The notes under the pieces were generated by a model. That model had not been told where the DNA came from. It made no database searches and saw only the letters and a list, made by a program, of their open reading frames with translations. This document shows positions 42,721 through 52,059 of a DNA stretch of 64,000 nucleotides, one piece after another. Each line of letters begins with the position of its first letter. Position 1 is the stretch's first letter. This DNA is from an uncultured Eubacteriales bacterium (GTDB taxonomy: Bacteria > Bacillota > Clostridia > Oscillospirales > CAG-272), in NCBI GenBank assembly GCA_934476315.1, contig CAKSNQ010000003.1:19852-83851 (forward strand). The letters are read 5' to 3'. The position numbers and the translations under genes are program-made.

Positions 42721-43263
42721 TAAAAATGTGCAAGATAGCCAAGTAATCATGATTGTTGATCTCAGAAAATAAGATTCGGAACATCATCTGAATCGAACAT
42801 AAGAAACCGGGGATGCAGGAGTCTCAAAGGAGCCTTTGCATCCCCGAAATTTTTATTGATCGGTCGCGGATGTACGAGGCTATGGGCGCATGGACGGTTG
42901 CGACTCGTTCGTTATACCGCCGCGGGGGGTGGAGGGTACAGGGTCTTGATTGACCGCCGTTGCGGGACGCAGAACCTTGTTGCTTTGCGCGTCTCGCCGC
43001 GCTTGTACAAAAATGCGTGGCGGTAGCGGTTTTGTGAACTACGCCACGCTTTGTACCAAAAGAACGTGGCAGTAGCGCTTTGGTGAACTGTGCTACTGTT
43101 TCCGTACCTTGTGCAAAAAAGCGCAGGATGGTAACGGTTCGGTGAATTGTGCCGCCGTTGCCGCCCATTGCGTAAAAACGCAGGGTAGTCATGGCGGGAA
43201 AACTACACCGCGTTTTACCGCGTCATAGCTACTCGTTATGGCTACTGTTGCCCTATAAAAACC
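42721..43263. other. Intergenic region with second hairpin and degenerate tandem repeat
   Basis: A hairpin at 42809-42845 (GGGGATGCA/TGCATCCCC, then ATTTTT) echoes the preceding terminator stem. The 42900-43000 part has no gene. The rest is the tandem repeat at 43003-43226. A leftward frame over 42824-43192 merely reads the repeat. Confidence 0.55.
43003..43226. repeat. Four degenerate tandem units of about 48-59 bp
   Basis: Units begin at about 43003, 43051, 43109 and 43168. Each has a TTG-T/C-A-C-A4 opening, a GCGTGGC or GCGCAGG element, a GTAGCGG-like element and GTGAACT. Divergence between units is high, so the array is old. Confidence 0.7.
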
Positions 43264-43297
43264 GCGTGGGTGCCGCACCAAGGTGCGGCACCCACGC
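43264..43297 (-). terminator. Terminator of the EF-G-like gene
   Basis: A perfect 16-bp stem GCGTGGGTGCCGCACC with a 2-base spacer; leftward it runs into GGTTTTTATA. Confidence 0.93.
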
Positions 43298-43334
43298 ATG
43301 GATTTGCGTGAATCAAACGATTTTTGTGCGTTGC

Positions 43335-45392
43335 TTACTCGCCCTTTTTGGACTGCTCTGTGATCTTCGCCGCAATCATTGCAGGTACCGTGTCGTATCC
43401 GGTGACAGTGAAGCTGTACATTCCGCGTCCTTGCGTCATCGCGCGCAGGGCGATCGGGTAGTCGAGCATCTCGGACTTCGGCACAACCGCCGTCATGATC
43501 GTGTTGCCTTTCTTGGCGTGATCCGGCTCCATGCCCATCACACTGCCACGACGCTTGTTCATGTCACCGATGATGTCGCCGACCATGCTGTCAGGTACCG
43601 TGATTTTCGCCTCACCCACCGGCTCCAAGAGAACCGGCGCTGCCAGCTCCAGACATTTCTTGTACGCCAACGACGCGGCGGTCTTGAACGAAAGCTCATC
43701 GGAGTCGACCGGGTGGTAGGAGCCGTCGTACAGGTCGGCGGCAAGGTGCGTCATGGGAAAGCCCGCGATGCCCTTGGCCATGGCATCCTGCAAGCCCTTC
43801 TCCACCGCGGGATAGAAGTTTTTCGGGACAGTGCCGCCGACGACGGAAACCGTGAACGTCAGTCCTTCGGCTTCGGCGGGGGCAAAGCGAATCTTTACGT
43901 GACCAAACTGTCCGGAGCCGCCGTTCTGCTTCTTATGGCGTCCCTCGACGTCCACGTTCTTCGTGATCTGCTCACGGTAAGCAATGCGCGGCGTTTCGTA
44001 GCGGACGTTGACGCCGAAACGAGATTTGAGCCGCGCGGCGAGTACCGCCAGGTGCATGTCGCCCATGCCGTAGACCACCCACTGCTTGGTCTCCGGGTCG
44101 TTTTCGTAGCGGATGGTGCGGTCCTCCTCGGTCATGCGCGCGAGCGCCTGAGAAATCTTGCTCTCGTCCGCGGTGGACACAGGGATAATCGCCTGCGCCA
44201 GGTACGGGGTGGGGAACGCGATGGGGAGATACCGGAAGTCGGTGTTCCAGGTCAGAGTATCGTTGGTGTTGGTGTTCGACAGCTTCGCGGTCATGCCGAT
44301 GTCGCCGCAGACCAGCTCGTCAACCTCGGTCTGCTTTTTGCCACGTACGACATAGATATGCGCGAGCTTTTCAGCGTCGCCCGTCGTGCGGTTGGTGAGT
44401 GTGATGTCGCGCTTGACGGTACCGTTCATGACCTTGAAGAAGTTCATCTTTCCGACGAACGGGTCGGCAACGGTCTTGAAAACGAAGATTGCAGGCTCGC
44501 CGTCGGGATTAATTTCAATGTCCTCGCCGTTGTCCAGCACTTCGGTTTTCTTTGCGGTATGCCGCGGGAAGGACTCGGTGATCTTGTCAAGAAGCGTCCA
44601 GACGCCCCACAACCGGGACGCGGCGCCGCAGAAAACCGGCACAATGTCGCCGTGGATGATTCCCTCGTGGATGCCATTGATACATTCCATATGGGAAATA
44701 TCCTCGCCGCCGAAGTACTTTTCCATCAGTTTTTCGTCGGCGCTGGCGATCGCTTCCAGGAGCATTTCGTGGTACTTGTTCGCCGCCTCCAGCGATTCCT
44801 CGGGAATGGGGTGAATGGAATGGTGCCCCGCGTCGTCGAAAACGTGGGATTCCATGTCCACCAGGTCAATGGCACCGACGACCTCGCCGTCCTTGACCAT
44901 CGGGATGGTCAGCGGGCAGATCTTCTTGCCCCATTTGTCGTGAAGCGCGTCGAGAATTTTAGCAAAGCGCGCCTCGTTGTCGTCGAATTTGTTGATGAAG
45001 AACGCGCGGGGCAGTCCCGCCTCGTCCGCGGCGTCCCACGCCAGCTCGGTTCCGACCTGGATACCGCTCTTGCCGTCCACAACGATCAGAGCGCTGTCGG
45101 CGACGCGAAGCATCTGCGAGACCTCGCCGGTGAAGTCGAGGTAGCCGGGGCAGTCGAGAACGTTGATTTTAATATCCTTCCACGTCAGCGGCGCGATGGC
45201 GCCGGAGAGCGAAAACTTTCTTGCGATTTCCTCAGGGTCGTAGTCGCAGACGGTGTTACCGTCGTTGATCTTTCCGAGACGGTCGGTTGCGCCCGAAATA
45301 TACAACATTGCCTCGGCAAGAGAGGTCTTTCCGCATCCGCCGTGTCCTAAGAGTGCAATGTTTCTGATTCTTTTGGTTTCGATGGCAGCCAT
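43335..45392 (-). CDS. EF-G2-type translation factor GTPase
   Basis: 685 residues with the EF-G domain order: G domain (G1 motif GHGGCGKTSLAEAML, G3 DCPGYLDF), domain II, III, IV (NGGSGQFGHVKIRF region) and V. The G1 motif is GHGGCGKT instead of the AHIDAGKT of canonical EF-G, and the segment TDRLGKINDGNTVCDYDPEE is typical of the EF-G2/FusA-like paralogue common in Clostridia. Canonical fusA normally sits in the str operon, which is absent here. The precise role of EF-G2 is not settled. Its promoter lies at 45546, with a leader of about 150 bases containing CCCGTAACATACGGG, and a weak ribosome binding site. Confidence 0.93.
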   Translation of the reverse strand: MAAIETKRIRNIALLGHGGCGKTSLAEAMLYISGATDRLGKINDGNTVCDYDPEEIARKFSLSGAIAPLTWKDIKINVLDCPGYLDFTGEVSQMLRVADSALIVVDGKSGIQVGTELAWDAADEAGLPRAFFINKFDDNEARFAKILDALHDKWGKKICPLTIPMVKDGEVVGAIDLVDMESHVFDDAGHHSIHPIPEESLEAANKYHEMLLEAIASADEKLMEKYFGGEDISHMECINGIHEGIIHGDIVPVFCGAASRLWGVWTLLDKITESFPRHTAKKTEVLDNGEDIEINPDGEPAIFVFKTVADPFVGKMNFFKVMNGTVKRDITLTNRTTGDAEKLAHIYVVRGKKQTEVDELVCGDIGMTAKLSNTNTNDTLTWNTDFRYLPIAFPTPYLAQAIIPVSTADESKISQALARMTEEDRTIRYENDPETKQWVVYGMGDMHLAVLAARLKSRFGVNVRYETPRIAYREQITKNVDVEGRHKKQNGGSGQFGHVKIRFAPAEAEGLTFTVSVVGGTVPKNFYPAVEKGLQDAMAKGIAGFPMTHLAADLYDGSYHPVDSDELSFKTAASLAYKKCLELAAPVLLEPVGEAKITVPDSMVGDIIGDMNKRRGSVMGMEPDHAKKGNTIMTAVVPKSEMLDYPIALRAMTQGRGMYSFTVTGYDTVPAMIAAKITEQSKKGE

Positions 45393-45545
45393 TGTTTTGT
45401 ACCTGTTCGCCCGGTGCCCGGTCGTGCCGTGCGTGCGGTTTGCGCGGGCGATTCCCGTATGTTACGGGCTTCCTTTCCTGTGAAATGTGGATAGATCGCG
45501 GTGCGCTGGGGCATTCTGCGTGCGCCTCTCTGAATATCCTATCTC

Positions 45546-45574
45546 ATTATACATCATTTTACAGAACTTTGCAA
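45546..45574 (-). promoter_or_regulatory. Promoter of the EF-G-like gene
   Basis: On the minus strand TTGCAA, 17 bases, TATAAT. Confidence 0.78.
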
Positions 45575-45628
45575 GAGAATTTTCGAAAAAATAACCATGG
45601 CTGGTGAGAAATGTTTGATAAACTTTTG

Positions 45629-46465
45629 TTAATTATGACGAATGTCGAATAAATGACAGGCGTTGTCGAAGGTGATCTGCGCCATTTGCTCTGCCGACAT
45701 GTCGTGGAGCTGTGCCAGCATTTCCACGGTGTAGTGCATGAGTGAGGAGTCGTTTCTCCTGCCGCGGCAAGGGTGCGGCGCGAGGTAGGGGCAGTCGGTC
45801 TCTACGAGTAGGGAGGCGGGAGGGACGGAGGCGGCGATCTCCTGCACCCGGTGGGCGTTGCGGAACGTGACGACGCCGGAGAAGGAGATCATAAAGCCGC
45901 GGCGGACCAGCTCCTGCGCCATTTCGCGACTGCCGCTGTAACTGTGAAATACACCGCGCAGACCGGGGTGCCGCAGTACCGCTTCAAAGCAATCCCCGTG
46001 GGCGTCGCGGTCGTGGATGATGACCGGGAGGTCCAGCTCCTGTGCCAGGCAAAGCTGTTTTTCCAGGTACCACGCCTGCGTCTCCTTGTCCTTGAGGTGA
46101 TATTCGTAATAGTCCAGCCCGATCTCGCCGATGGCAACGATTTTGTTGTCGCGGCGGTAGGAGACAGGGTCGGGCGCGTTGCAACCGAGCAGTGCGCACA
46201 GGGCGCGGAGCTGCTCCTCCGGGTCGGAATATTCCTGGCAGTCCTCCGGGTGAATCCCGAGAGCCGCGTACATGCCGGGGTAGCGGGACGCCTGCGCGAG
46301 AACGTCGTGCGCGTTCTGATTGTTGGTCGCGACGTTGACAATGCCGCCGATGTCGCCGCCGAACGTCCGAAGCATGCGGTGGAGCAACGCGTCGGCGCTC
46401 TCGCCCTCGTTCGCGTCGTCGAAGCGGGCGTCGTAGTAATGCGCGTGGGAATCAAACAACAGCAT
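45629..46465 (-). CDS. tatD: TatD-family metal-dependent hydrolase
   Basis: 278 residues. TIM-barrel amidohydrolase fold with metal ligands in the N-terminal DSHAHYYD, the Glu of IGEIGLDYY, the His of VIIHDRDAH, HSYSG and the Asp of VETDCPYLAP. TatD proteins are 3'-5' DNA/RNA exonucleases linked to DNA repair and quality control. It lies near metG, as in many Firmicutes. Start at 46465 with AAAGGAG upstream; that site overlaps the 3' side of the terminator at 46485, so expression may be attenuated. Confidence 0.94.
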   Translation of the reverse strand: MLLFDSHAHYYDARFDDANEGESADALLHRMLRTFGGDIGGIVNVATNNQNAHDVLAQASRYPGMYAALGIHPEDCQEYSDPEEQLRALCALLGCNAPDPVSYRRDNKIVAIGEIGLDYYEYHLKDKETQAWYLEKQLCLAQELDLPVIIHDRDAHGDCFEAVLRHPGLRGVFHSYSGSREMAQELVRRGFMISFSGVVTFRNAHRVQEIAASVPPASLLVETDCPYLAPHPCRGRRNDSSLMHYTVEMLAQLHDMSAEQMAQITFDNACHLFDIRHN

Positions 46466-46484
46466 AAAGGGGGTCTCCTTTGAA

Positions 46485-46517
46485 AACAGCCACGCTCGTC
46501 TCTCGGGCGTGGCTGTT
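46485..46517 (-). terminator. Terminator/attenuator between gpsA and tatD
   Basis: On the minus strand AACAGCCACGC pairs with GCGTGGCTGTT, then TTTTC and directly the tatD ribosome binding site. Confidence 0.8.
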
Positions 46518-46562
46518 GATTTTGGGTAAGCTTGGACTTGGCTTGGTCGAGGGTAGAGGAGA

Positions 46563-46922
46563 GCGGCTCGGAATGGTTCTTACAGATTAAAACTCACTTT
46601 TAAGCGGGCGGCTCGGAATGGTTCTTATGGGTTAAAACTCACTTTTAAGCGAGCGGCTCGGAGTGGTTCTTACAGATTAAAACTCACTTTTAAGCGAGCG
46701 GCTCGGAATGGTTCTTACAGATTAAAACTCACTTTTAAGCGGGCGGCTCGGAATGGTTCTTATGGGTTAAAACTCACTCTTGAGCGAGCGGCTCGGAATG
46801 GTTCTTATGGGTTAAAACTCACTCTTGAGCGAGCGGCTCGGAATGGTTCTTACAGATTAAAACTCACTTTTGAGCGAGCGGCTCGGAATGGTTCTTTCGG
46901 GTTAAAACTCACTTTTAAGCGA
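46563..46922 (-). repeat. Eight tandem 45-bp units at the 3' end of gpsA
   Basis: Exactly eight units of 45 bp. The first unit, in the direction of transcription, contains the last codons of gpsA (RSLKSEF and TAA); the others repeat this segment beyond the stop. Units differ at a few sites (ACAGATT or TGGGTT; CTTTTAA or CTCTTGA). Each unit has the dyad TTAAAA-CTCAC-TTTTAA or a mutated form. Because 45 is a multiple of three, each unit repeats the stop in the same frame. Confidence 0.95.
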
Positions 46923-47858
46923 GCGGGTCATCAGCCGCATCAGCTCCTCTTTCGCCGGGGCTTTTTCATAGAGAATCCGATAAACTGCCTCGCAGATCGG
47001 CAGCTCCACGCCGTAGCGGGCACCAAGCTCCACCATGGCGCGCGTCGTGGCGTAGCCCTCCGCCAGCTCCCGATAGGGCAAGCCGCGGGCAAAGCACTCG
47101 CCAAACGCGCGGTTGTGCGAGTAGGGCGAAAACACCGTTGCCTCGTAGTCGCCAAGGTGACACAGCCCGTAGGCGGACAGCCCGTTGCCGCCCATTGCCG
47201 CAATCAGGCGTGCGACCTCGCGGGTGCCGCGGGACATCAGCGCACCCTTCAGCGTGGACAGCTCGTACCCGTCGAGCAAGCCGGCGGCAATGCCGATGAC
47301 GTTCTTCGCCGCCGCGCCGATCTCGTTTCCGATCATGTCCTGCCCGTAGTAAAAGCGGATGAGATCGCCGGAGAACGCTTCGACCAGACAGCGCTTTGCC
47401 TCCTCGTCCTCGCTGTCAATGACCATGCAGTTGGGCACGCCGCGGTAAAATTCCTGGACGTGTCCCGGACCGAGCCAGACGGCGACCGGGCAACTTGGGT
47501 CGAGCGTTGCCGAGGCGATCTGGCTGAGCCGTCGCCCGGTTGTGACTTCAATGCCCTTCATGCAGAGCACGACGATGGTGTCGCGCAGGGCGAGCGGCTT
47601 CAGCTCCTCCATCAGGGCGGAGAGCTGTTGGGACGGAATGGAGATGATGAGCGCTTCCGCCGACGCGACGTCGGTCAGCCGGGTCGTCAGCGTGACGGAG
47701 TCAGGGAGCGACAGAAGGTCATTGCTCCGCGTGGCGAGAAACGCCTGCATGTGCGGGGAGGATTCCCGCCCGTAAAGGAGCACCGTGTGCCCCAGTCTGT
47801 CCAGATACCAGGCAATCAGCGAGCCCCAGCGCCCGCAACCGATTACAGCAACCCGCAT
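46902..47858 (-). CDS. gpsA: NAD(P)-dependent glycerol-3-phosphate dehydrogenase
   Basis: Makes sn-glycerol 3-phosphate from dihydroxyacetone phosphate for phospholipids. 318 residues: N-terminal Rossmann motif VAVIGCGRWGSLIA, the conserved KG in LCMKGIE, VWLGPGHVQEF, the substrate-binding Lys in AAAKNVIGIAAGLLDG and the RGTREVARL helix. Start at 47858 is one base after the metG stop, so the two are coupled. The last seven codons and the stop are the template unit of the 45-bp tandem array that follows. Confidence 0.95.
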   Translation of the reverse strand: MRVAVIGCGRWGSLIAWYLDRLGHTVLLYGRESSPHMQAFLATRSNDLLSLPDSVTLTTRLTDVASAEALIISIPSQQLSALMEELKPLALRDTIVVLCMKGIEVTTGRRLSQIASATLDPSCPVAVWLGPGHVQEFYRGVPNCMVIDSEDEEAKRCLVEAFSGDLIRFYYGQDMIGNEIGAAAKNVIGIAAGLLDGYELSTLKGALMSRGTREVARLIAAMGGNGLSAYGLCHLGDYEATVFSPYSHNRAFGECFARGLPYRELAEGYATTRAMVELGARYGVELPICEAVYRILYEKAPAKEELMRLMTRSLKSEF

Positions 47859-47859
47859 T

Positions 47860-49824
47860 TCAGTGCACCCGTTCGCCCAGCGGCGTTTCGGGGTCAAGGA
47901 AGATGACGCGCACGGTCTCCTCACCCGACGCGAGCAACATTCCGTTGGATTCCACGCCGCAGAGGACGGCGGGGGAGAGGTTGGCGACCAGGATGATCTT
48001 TTTGCCGATCAGGTCCTCCGGGCGGTAGAATTTTGCAATGCCGGAGACGACCTGGCGCTTTTCATAGCCGAGGTCAATCTGTAATTTGAGCAGTTTTTTC
48101 GCCTTCGGCACCGGCTCGCACGAAAGAATCTGCGCGGTGCGCAGTTCGACCTTCATAAAGTCGTCGATGCCGATGAGAGCACAGCCCTCCGGCTTTTCCA
48201 CGGGGGCATTCGCCGCCGCCTCCGCCTGCTTTCTGGCAAGCTCCTCCTCCAACTCGGCGAGCATTTTTGCCTCGTCAACACGCGTGAAGAGCACCTTGGA
48301 TTCCCCAACGCGCTCGCCCGCGATCAGCCCGCCGAACTGCTCCGGTGTGCCGATGGTGTCGTAGCCTGTCAGGTTCGTTCCAAGCTCGCGGAGGATTTCC
48401 GCCGCCGTTTCCGGAATGAACGGCTCCAGCAGGATCGCGCCCCAGCGGATGGCTTCCAGGAGGGTGTAGAGAACGGTTCCGAGCCGTGCCCGGCGGTTCT
48501 CGTCCTTGGCGAGCGTCCACGGGGTCGTCTCGTCAATATACTTGTTGGTGCGCGAGAGCATGGTAAAGATGGCGTCCAACGCGTCGGCGGGGCGGTAATT
48601 GTCCATGCAGTCGATCACGCGCGCCACGGCGGTGGTGCAGGCGTCGATCACCTCACGGTCGAGCGGTTCGCGTTCGTCGGGCGCCTGAATGACGCTGTCA
48701 AAGTACTTTTTCTGCATATCCAGCGTGCGCTTGACCAGGTTTCCGAGGTTGTTGACCAGATCGGTATTGTAGCGTTTGATCATGCTCTCGTAGGTGAACG
48801 CGCAGTCGTTGGCGTAGGGCATTTCCGCCAGCGCATAGTAGCGGACGGCGTCCACCGAAAAGCGCTGTGCCAGCTCGTCGGCGTAGACCACATTGCCGCG
48901 GGACTTGGACATTTTGTCCTTGCCGAAGTTCATCCACGGGTGGATAAAGACCTTTTTGGGCAGGGGGAGGTCGAGCGCCATGAGGAAGATCGGCCAGTAG
49001 ATAGTGTGGAAGCGGGTGATGTCCTTGCCGATGATGTGAACGTCGGCGGGCCACTGGCGGCGGAACCATTCGCTTTGCTCCTCAAAGCTCTTGTCAGGGT
49101 CGTAGCCGACGGCGGTGATATAGTTGGTCAGCGCGTCCAGCCAAACGTAGATAACATGCTTGGGGTCGATGTCCACCGGAATTCCCCAGCGGAAGGAGGT
49201 GCGCGAGACGCACAGGTCCTGCAAGCCCGCCTTGAGGAAGTTATTGACCATTTCCTTCTTGCGACATTCCGGCTCGATGAAGTCGGGATGCGTGTCCAGA
49301 TAGTCCATCAGCCGATCTGCGTACTTGCTCATGCGGAAGAAGTATGCCTCCTCCTTTGCCTGCTTGACGGGGCGACCGCAGTCGGGGCATTTGCCGTCCA
49401 CGATCTGGGTTTCGGTGAAGAAAGTCTCGCAGGGGGTGCAGTACCAGCCCTCGTAGTGCCCCTTGTAGATATCGCCCTGGTTGTAGAACCGGGTGAAGAT
49501 CTTGCGGACCGCCGCGACGTGCGGGGCGTCGGTGGTGCGGATGAAATAGTCGTAGGAGGTATTCATACTGTCCCAGACTCCGCGGATGACGGCGGACATC
49601 TTGTCCACGTACTCCTGCGGGGTGATGCCCGCCTCGCTTGCCTTGTTTTCGATTTTCTGTCCGTGCTCGTCAGTGCCCGTGCAGAGGTACACATCGTACC
49701 CGCGCGCACGGCGATAACGTGCCACGGCGTCGGCGAGGATAATCTCAAACGTGTTGCCGAAGTGCGGCTTGCCGGAAGCGTAGGCAATGGCGGTGGTCAT
49801 ATAAAACTTTGGTTTCTGCGTCAT
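47860..49824 (-). CDS. metG: Methionyl-tRNA synthetase
   Basis: About 654 residues. Catalytic domain with the HIGH-equivalent PHFGN (about 22-26) and KMSKS in DKMSKSRGN (near 298), zinc-binding CTPC...CPDC knuckle (about 125-150), anticodon-binding helices, and a C-terminal EMAP-type tRNA-binding domain (about 550-654, VELRTAQILSCEPVPKAKKL). ATG 49824 is preferred over 49830 because AAAGG then lies eight bases upstream. It follows the membrane protein gene by 52 bases. Confidence 0.97.
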   Translation of the reverse strand: MTQKPKFYMTTAIAYASGKPHFGNTFEIILADAVARYRRARGYDVYLCTGTDEHGQKIENKASEAGITPQEYVDKMSAVIRGVWDSMNTSYDYFIRTTDAPHVAAVRKIFTRFYNQGDIYKGHYEGWYCTPCETFFTETQIVDGKCPDCGRPVKQAKEEAYFFRMSKYADRLMDYLDTHPDFIEPECRKKEMVNNFLKAGLQDLCVSRTSFRWGIPVDIDPKHVIYVWLDALTNYITAVGYDPDKSFEEQSEWFRRQWPADVHIIGKDITRFHTIYWPIFLMALDLPLPKKVFIHPWMNFGKDKMSKSRGNVVYADELAQRFSVDAVRYYALAEMPYANDCAFTYESMIKRYNTDLVNNLGNLVKRTLDMQKKYFDSVIQAPDEREPLDREVIDACTTAVARVIDCMDNYRPADALDAIFTMLSRTNKYIDETTPWTLAKDENRRARLGTVLYTLLEAIRWGAILLEPFIPETAAEILRELGTNLTGYDTIGTPEQFGGLIAGERVGESKVLFTRVDEAKMLAELEEELARKQAEAAANAPVEKPEGCALIGIDDFMKVELRTAQILSCEPVPKAKKLLKLQIDLGYEKRQVVSGIAKFYRPEDLIGKKIILVANLSPAVLCGVESNGMLLASGEETVRVIFLDPETPLGERVH

Positions 49825-49876
49825 GGTCATAACCTTTCTTTGAACGCGTGAAAAGTGTATTTAGGGGGAGGACCCT

Positions 49877-50719
49877 CTATTTTCGCGCGGGAGAATGCAA
49901 TGTTTGGGATTCGGCGGGCGGCGGTGTAAGCCCAAGCCAAAGTGTGCAGGTGAGCGAAGCGTACGCAGCACCGTCGAAAATCAGGGAAATTCCGAACGTA
50001 AGTACGCCGAGGAGAACGTGCGGCAGCAGACTGAGCCGAAGCACCCAAAGGGACGTCAGCCCCCCGCGCGTCAGGGAGCGCGATGCGGCAAACAGCACGC
50101 GCACGGGCGTCTCGGGGGCAAGGCAGGACAGCGGCAGGATTGTGAAGAAGCCACTGAGCAAAACGGAAAGTACGCAGATCGCCCCGGCACAAAGCAGGGC
50201 GGGCAAGACCGCCGCGACAGGGGAGAACTGTCCCGTCCACAGCGACAGCCGGAGCAGTCCGTACACGATGCCGACCGCGCCGGATGCCGAAAGCAGACAG
50301 AGGAGCGTCACGGCGAGCGTGCGGCGATATTGCCTGCCGCACGAGAAAGCGTCAAATAAAGTGGCAAGCGGCAGGGGCACACCCGTCGCCGCGGAAAGAA
50401 TCACGCGGCAGGCGCCGTGAAAAACGGGGACGCCAAGGAAGAGAACGACCGCCGCGTCCGAAAGGTAAAGAAGCGCTTCCAGCGCATGGTAGAGCGCGGG
50501 CGAGCGCTCGGAGACCGCCCGCCATGGCACGGCGTAAAACATGGATTCCACCACGTAAACCGCGCCGACGGTCAAAGAGAGCGCGGCGAGTATGGCAAGC
50601 GCCAGACGGAGACGCAGACCCGGTCGTCTCAGACAGAGACGCACCGCCCGCTTCGACTCCGCCAGCGTCGGTGTTTTGTCGGACGCACGTAGCGCGTCCA
50701 GTTGTTTTTTCAGACTCAT
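49877..50719 (-). CDS. Hypothetical polytopic membrane protein
   Basis: 280 residues, no family recognised. After a short cytoplasmic N-terminus (MSLKKQLDALRASDK) there are about six hydrophobic segments with the pattern of a small integral membrane protein of unknown role. Start at 50719 lies four bases after the nagA stop, so translation is probably coupled. A longer frame to 50824 overlaps nagA and is rejected. The gene links nagA and metG into one leftward transcript. Confidence 0.75.
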   Translation of the reverse strand: MSLKKQLDALRASDKTPTLAESKRAVRLCLRRPGLRLRLALAILAALSLTVGAVYVVESMFYAVPWRAVSERSPALYHALEALLYLSDAAVVLFLGVPVFHGACRVILSAATGVPLPLATLFDAFSCGRQYRRTLAVTLLCLLSASGAVGIVYGLLRLSLWTGQFSPVAAVLPALLCAGAICVLSVLLSGFFTILPLSCLAPETPVRVLFAASRSLTRGGLTSLWVLRLSLLPHVLLGVLTFGISLIFDGAAYASLTCTLWLGLTPPPAESQTLHSPARK

Positions 50720-50723
50720 AGGC

Positions 50724-51947
50724 TCAAAGCGGGGTTCCGTGGCGGCAGACACCGCCGACATAGACCGCGCGAACGGCGGGGAGAGGCGCCTCGTCGCTGT
50801 CGTCAAGCAACAGAAAATCGGCAAAGTGCCCGGGCGTCAGAGCCCCGACCTCATCCGCAATTCCGGCAACGTGCGCGGGATTGCGCGTGGCGCAGGGCAG
50901 TGCCTGCTCCAGCGTGAGATGACAAAAGTCCATCAGATGCCCGACCGCCTCCCACAGCCCGACGGTGCTTCCGGCGATGTGCCCGTCTACCGTGTATGCC
51001 TTGCCGTTCCGCATGAGGACCGGCATCCCAGCGATCCGGTACGCCCCGTCGGGGCACGCGGTGCCCTCCATCGAATCGGAGATCAGCACAAGGCGCTCAT
51101 TTCCGAGGTTCCGGTAGGTCATCCGCACGATCTCGGGGGAGACGTGGAAGCCGTCGCAGATCAGCTCGCCGAAGGCGTCCGGGCTGTCAAAGCAAGCCGC
51201 AACCGGACCGCCCGCGCGGTGATGTAGCGGGGTCATGGCGTTGTACAGGTGGGTGAAGCACCCGACCCCGCTCCGAACGGCGTCCAGCGCCTCCTCGTAG
51301 GTCGCCGCGGTGTGCCCGAGCGAGAGCGCGTAGCCGAGCGATTTCGCCGCTTCCCGGAAAGAGCCGTCGGCGTCCAGTTCAAACGCCGCGCTGATGCGGT
51401 GGGGGCAGGGGAGCGAGCGGTCGCGGAAAGGGCGTTGCATGTGCCGTGTCAGGGCGATCAGCTCGTCCGCGTCCGGCGTGGCAAGCAGTTCAGGCGCGTG
51501 AGCGCCGCGCATTTTGGGGTTCAGATAGCGCCCCTCCAGGTGATAACCAATCAGCCGCGCCCCGGACGGTTGCCCGTCCTTGTCCGTTTCTGCGGCAACC
51601 TGCGCGATGCGCTCGGCGGCACGCGGAAAATCGGGCAGGGGAGCGGAGGCGAGCGTGGGGATGACCGCCGTTACGCCCGCGGACAGATAGCTCTTCGCCA
51701 TGCGGCGGAGCATTTCCGGCTCGGCGTCCGTGAAATCGCCGCCTGCCCGTCCGTGGGTGTGAATATCGATCAGCCCGGGGACGATGCGGGCGTTCTGCGC
51801 GTCCACGACGCGTTCCTGCTCACCCGCGGGCAGGGGAGTATCCCCGGCAATGACGCGCCCGCGTTCCGTCAAAAGCTCACCCGGGGCGAAACTCACCGTT
51901 TCGGGGTTATATATATTTGCGTGGATCCATCGGGTACGCACGATCAA
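50724..51947 (-). CDS. nagA: N-acetylglucosamine-6-phosphate deacetylase
   Basis: Removes acetate from GlcNAc-6-phosphate in cell-wall recycling and amino-sugar use. 407 residues with the amidohydrolase fold: PGLIDIHTHGRAG, the metal Glu in HLEGRYLNPKMRGAH (many homologues read EGPF), SLGHTAATYEEA, HLYNAMTPLHHR, DGFHV and the catalytic Asp in LISDSM. Start is TTG at 51947 with GGAGGA just upstream. No nagB or GlcNAc transporter is adjacent; instead a membrane protein, metG and gpsA follow. Confidence 0.93.
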   Translation of the reverse strand: MIVRTRWIHANIYNPETVSFAPGELLTERGRVIAGDTPLPAGEQERVVDAQNARIVPGLIDIHTHGRAGGDFTDAEPEMLRRMAKSYLSAGVTAVIPTLASAPLPDFPRAAERIAQVAAETDKDGQPSGARLIGYHLEGRYLNPKMRGAHAPELLATPDADELIALTRHMQRPFRDRSLPCPHRISAAFELDADGSFREAAKSLGYALSLGHTAATYEEALDAVRSGVGCFTHLYNAMTPLHHRAGGPVAACFDSPDAFGELICDGFHVSPEIVRMTYRNLGNERLVLISDSMEGTACPDGAYRIAGMPVLMRNGKAYTVDGHIAGSTVGLWEAVGHLMDFCHLTLEQALPCATRNPAHVAGIADEVGALTPGHFADFLLLDDSDEAPLPAVRAVYVGGVCRHGTPL

Positions 51948-51973
51948 GGTTCCTCCTGTCAGGCTATTCTGTT

Positions 51974-52002
51974 ATTATAGCAAAAAAAGTGAATTTTTAC
52001 AA
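51974..52002 (-). promoter_or_regulatory. Promoter of the nagA-metG-gpsA unit
   Basis: On the minus strand TTGTAA, 17 bases, TATAAT with TG at the extended -10. Confidence 0.8.
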
Positions 52003-52059
52003 GGCTTGATGGAAAATAATCCGATGAAAAACCAAAATTACGCAAAGGGAGGCATCGAT

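Noticed and set aside
42824..43192. 122-aa leftward frame
   Set aside because: It simply translates the degenerate tandem repeat and has no ribosome binding site.
46563..46922. CRISPR array
   Set aside because: Units are directly adjacent with no spacers, and they derive from the gpsA end; no cas genes.
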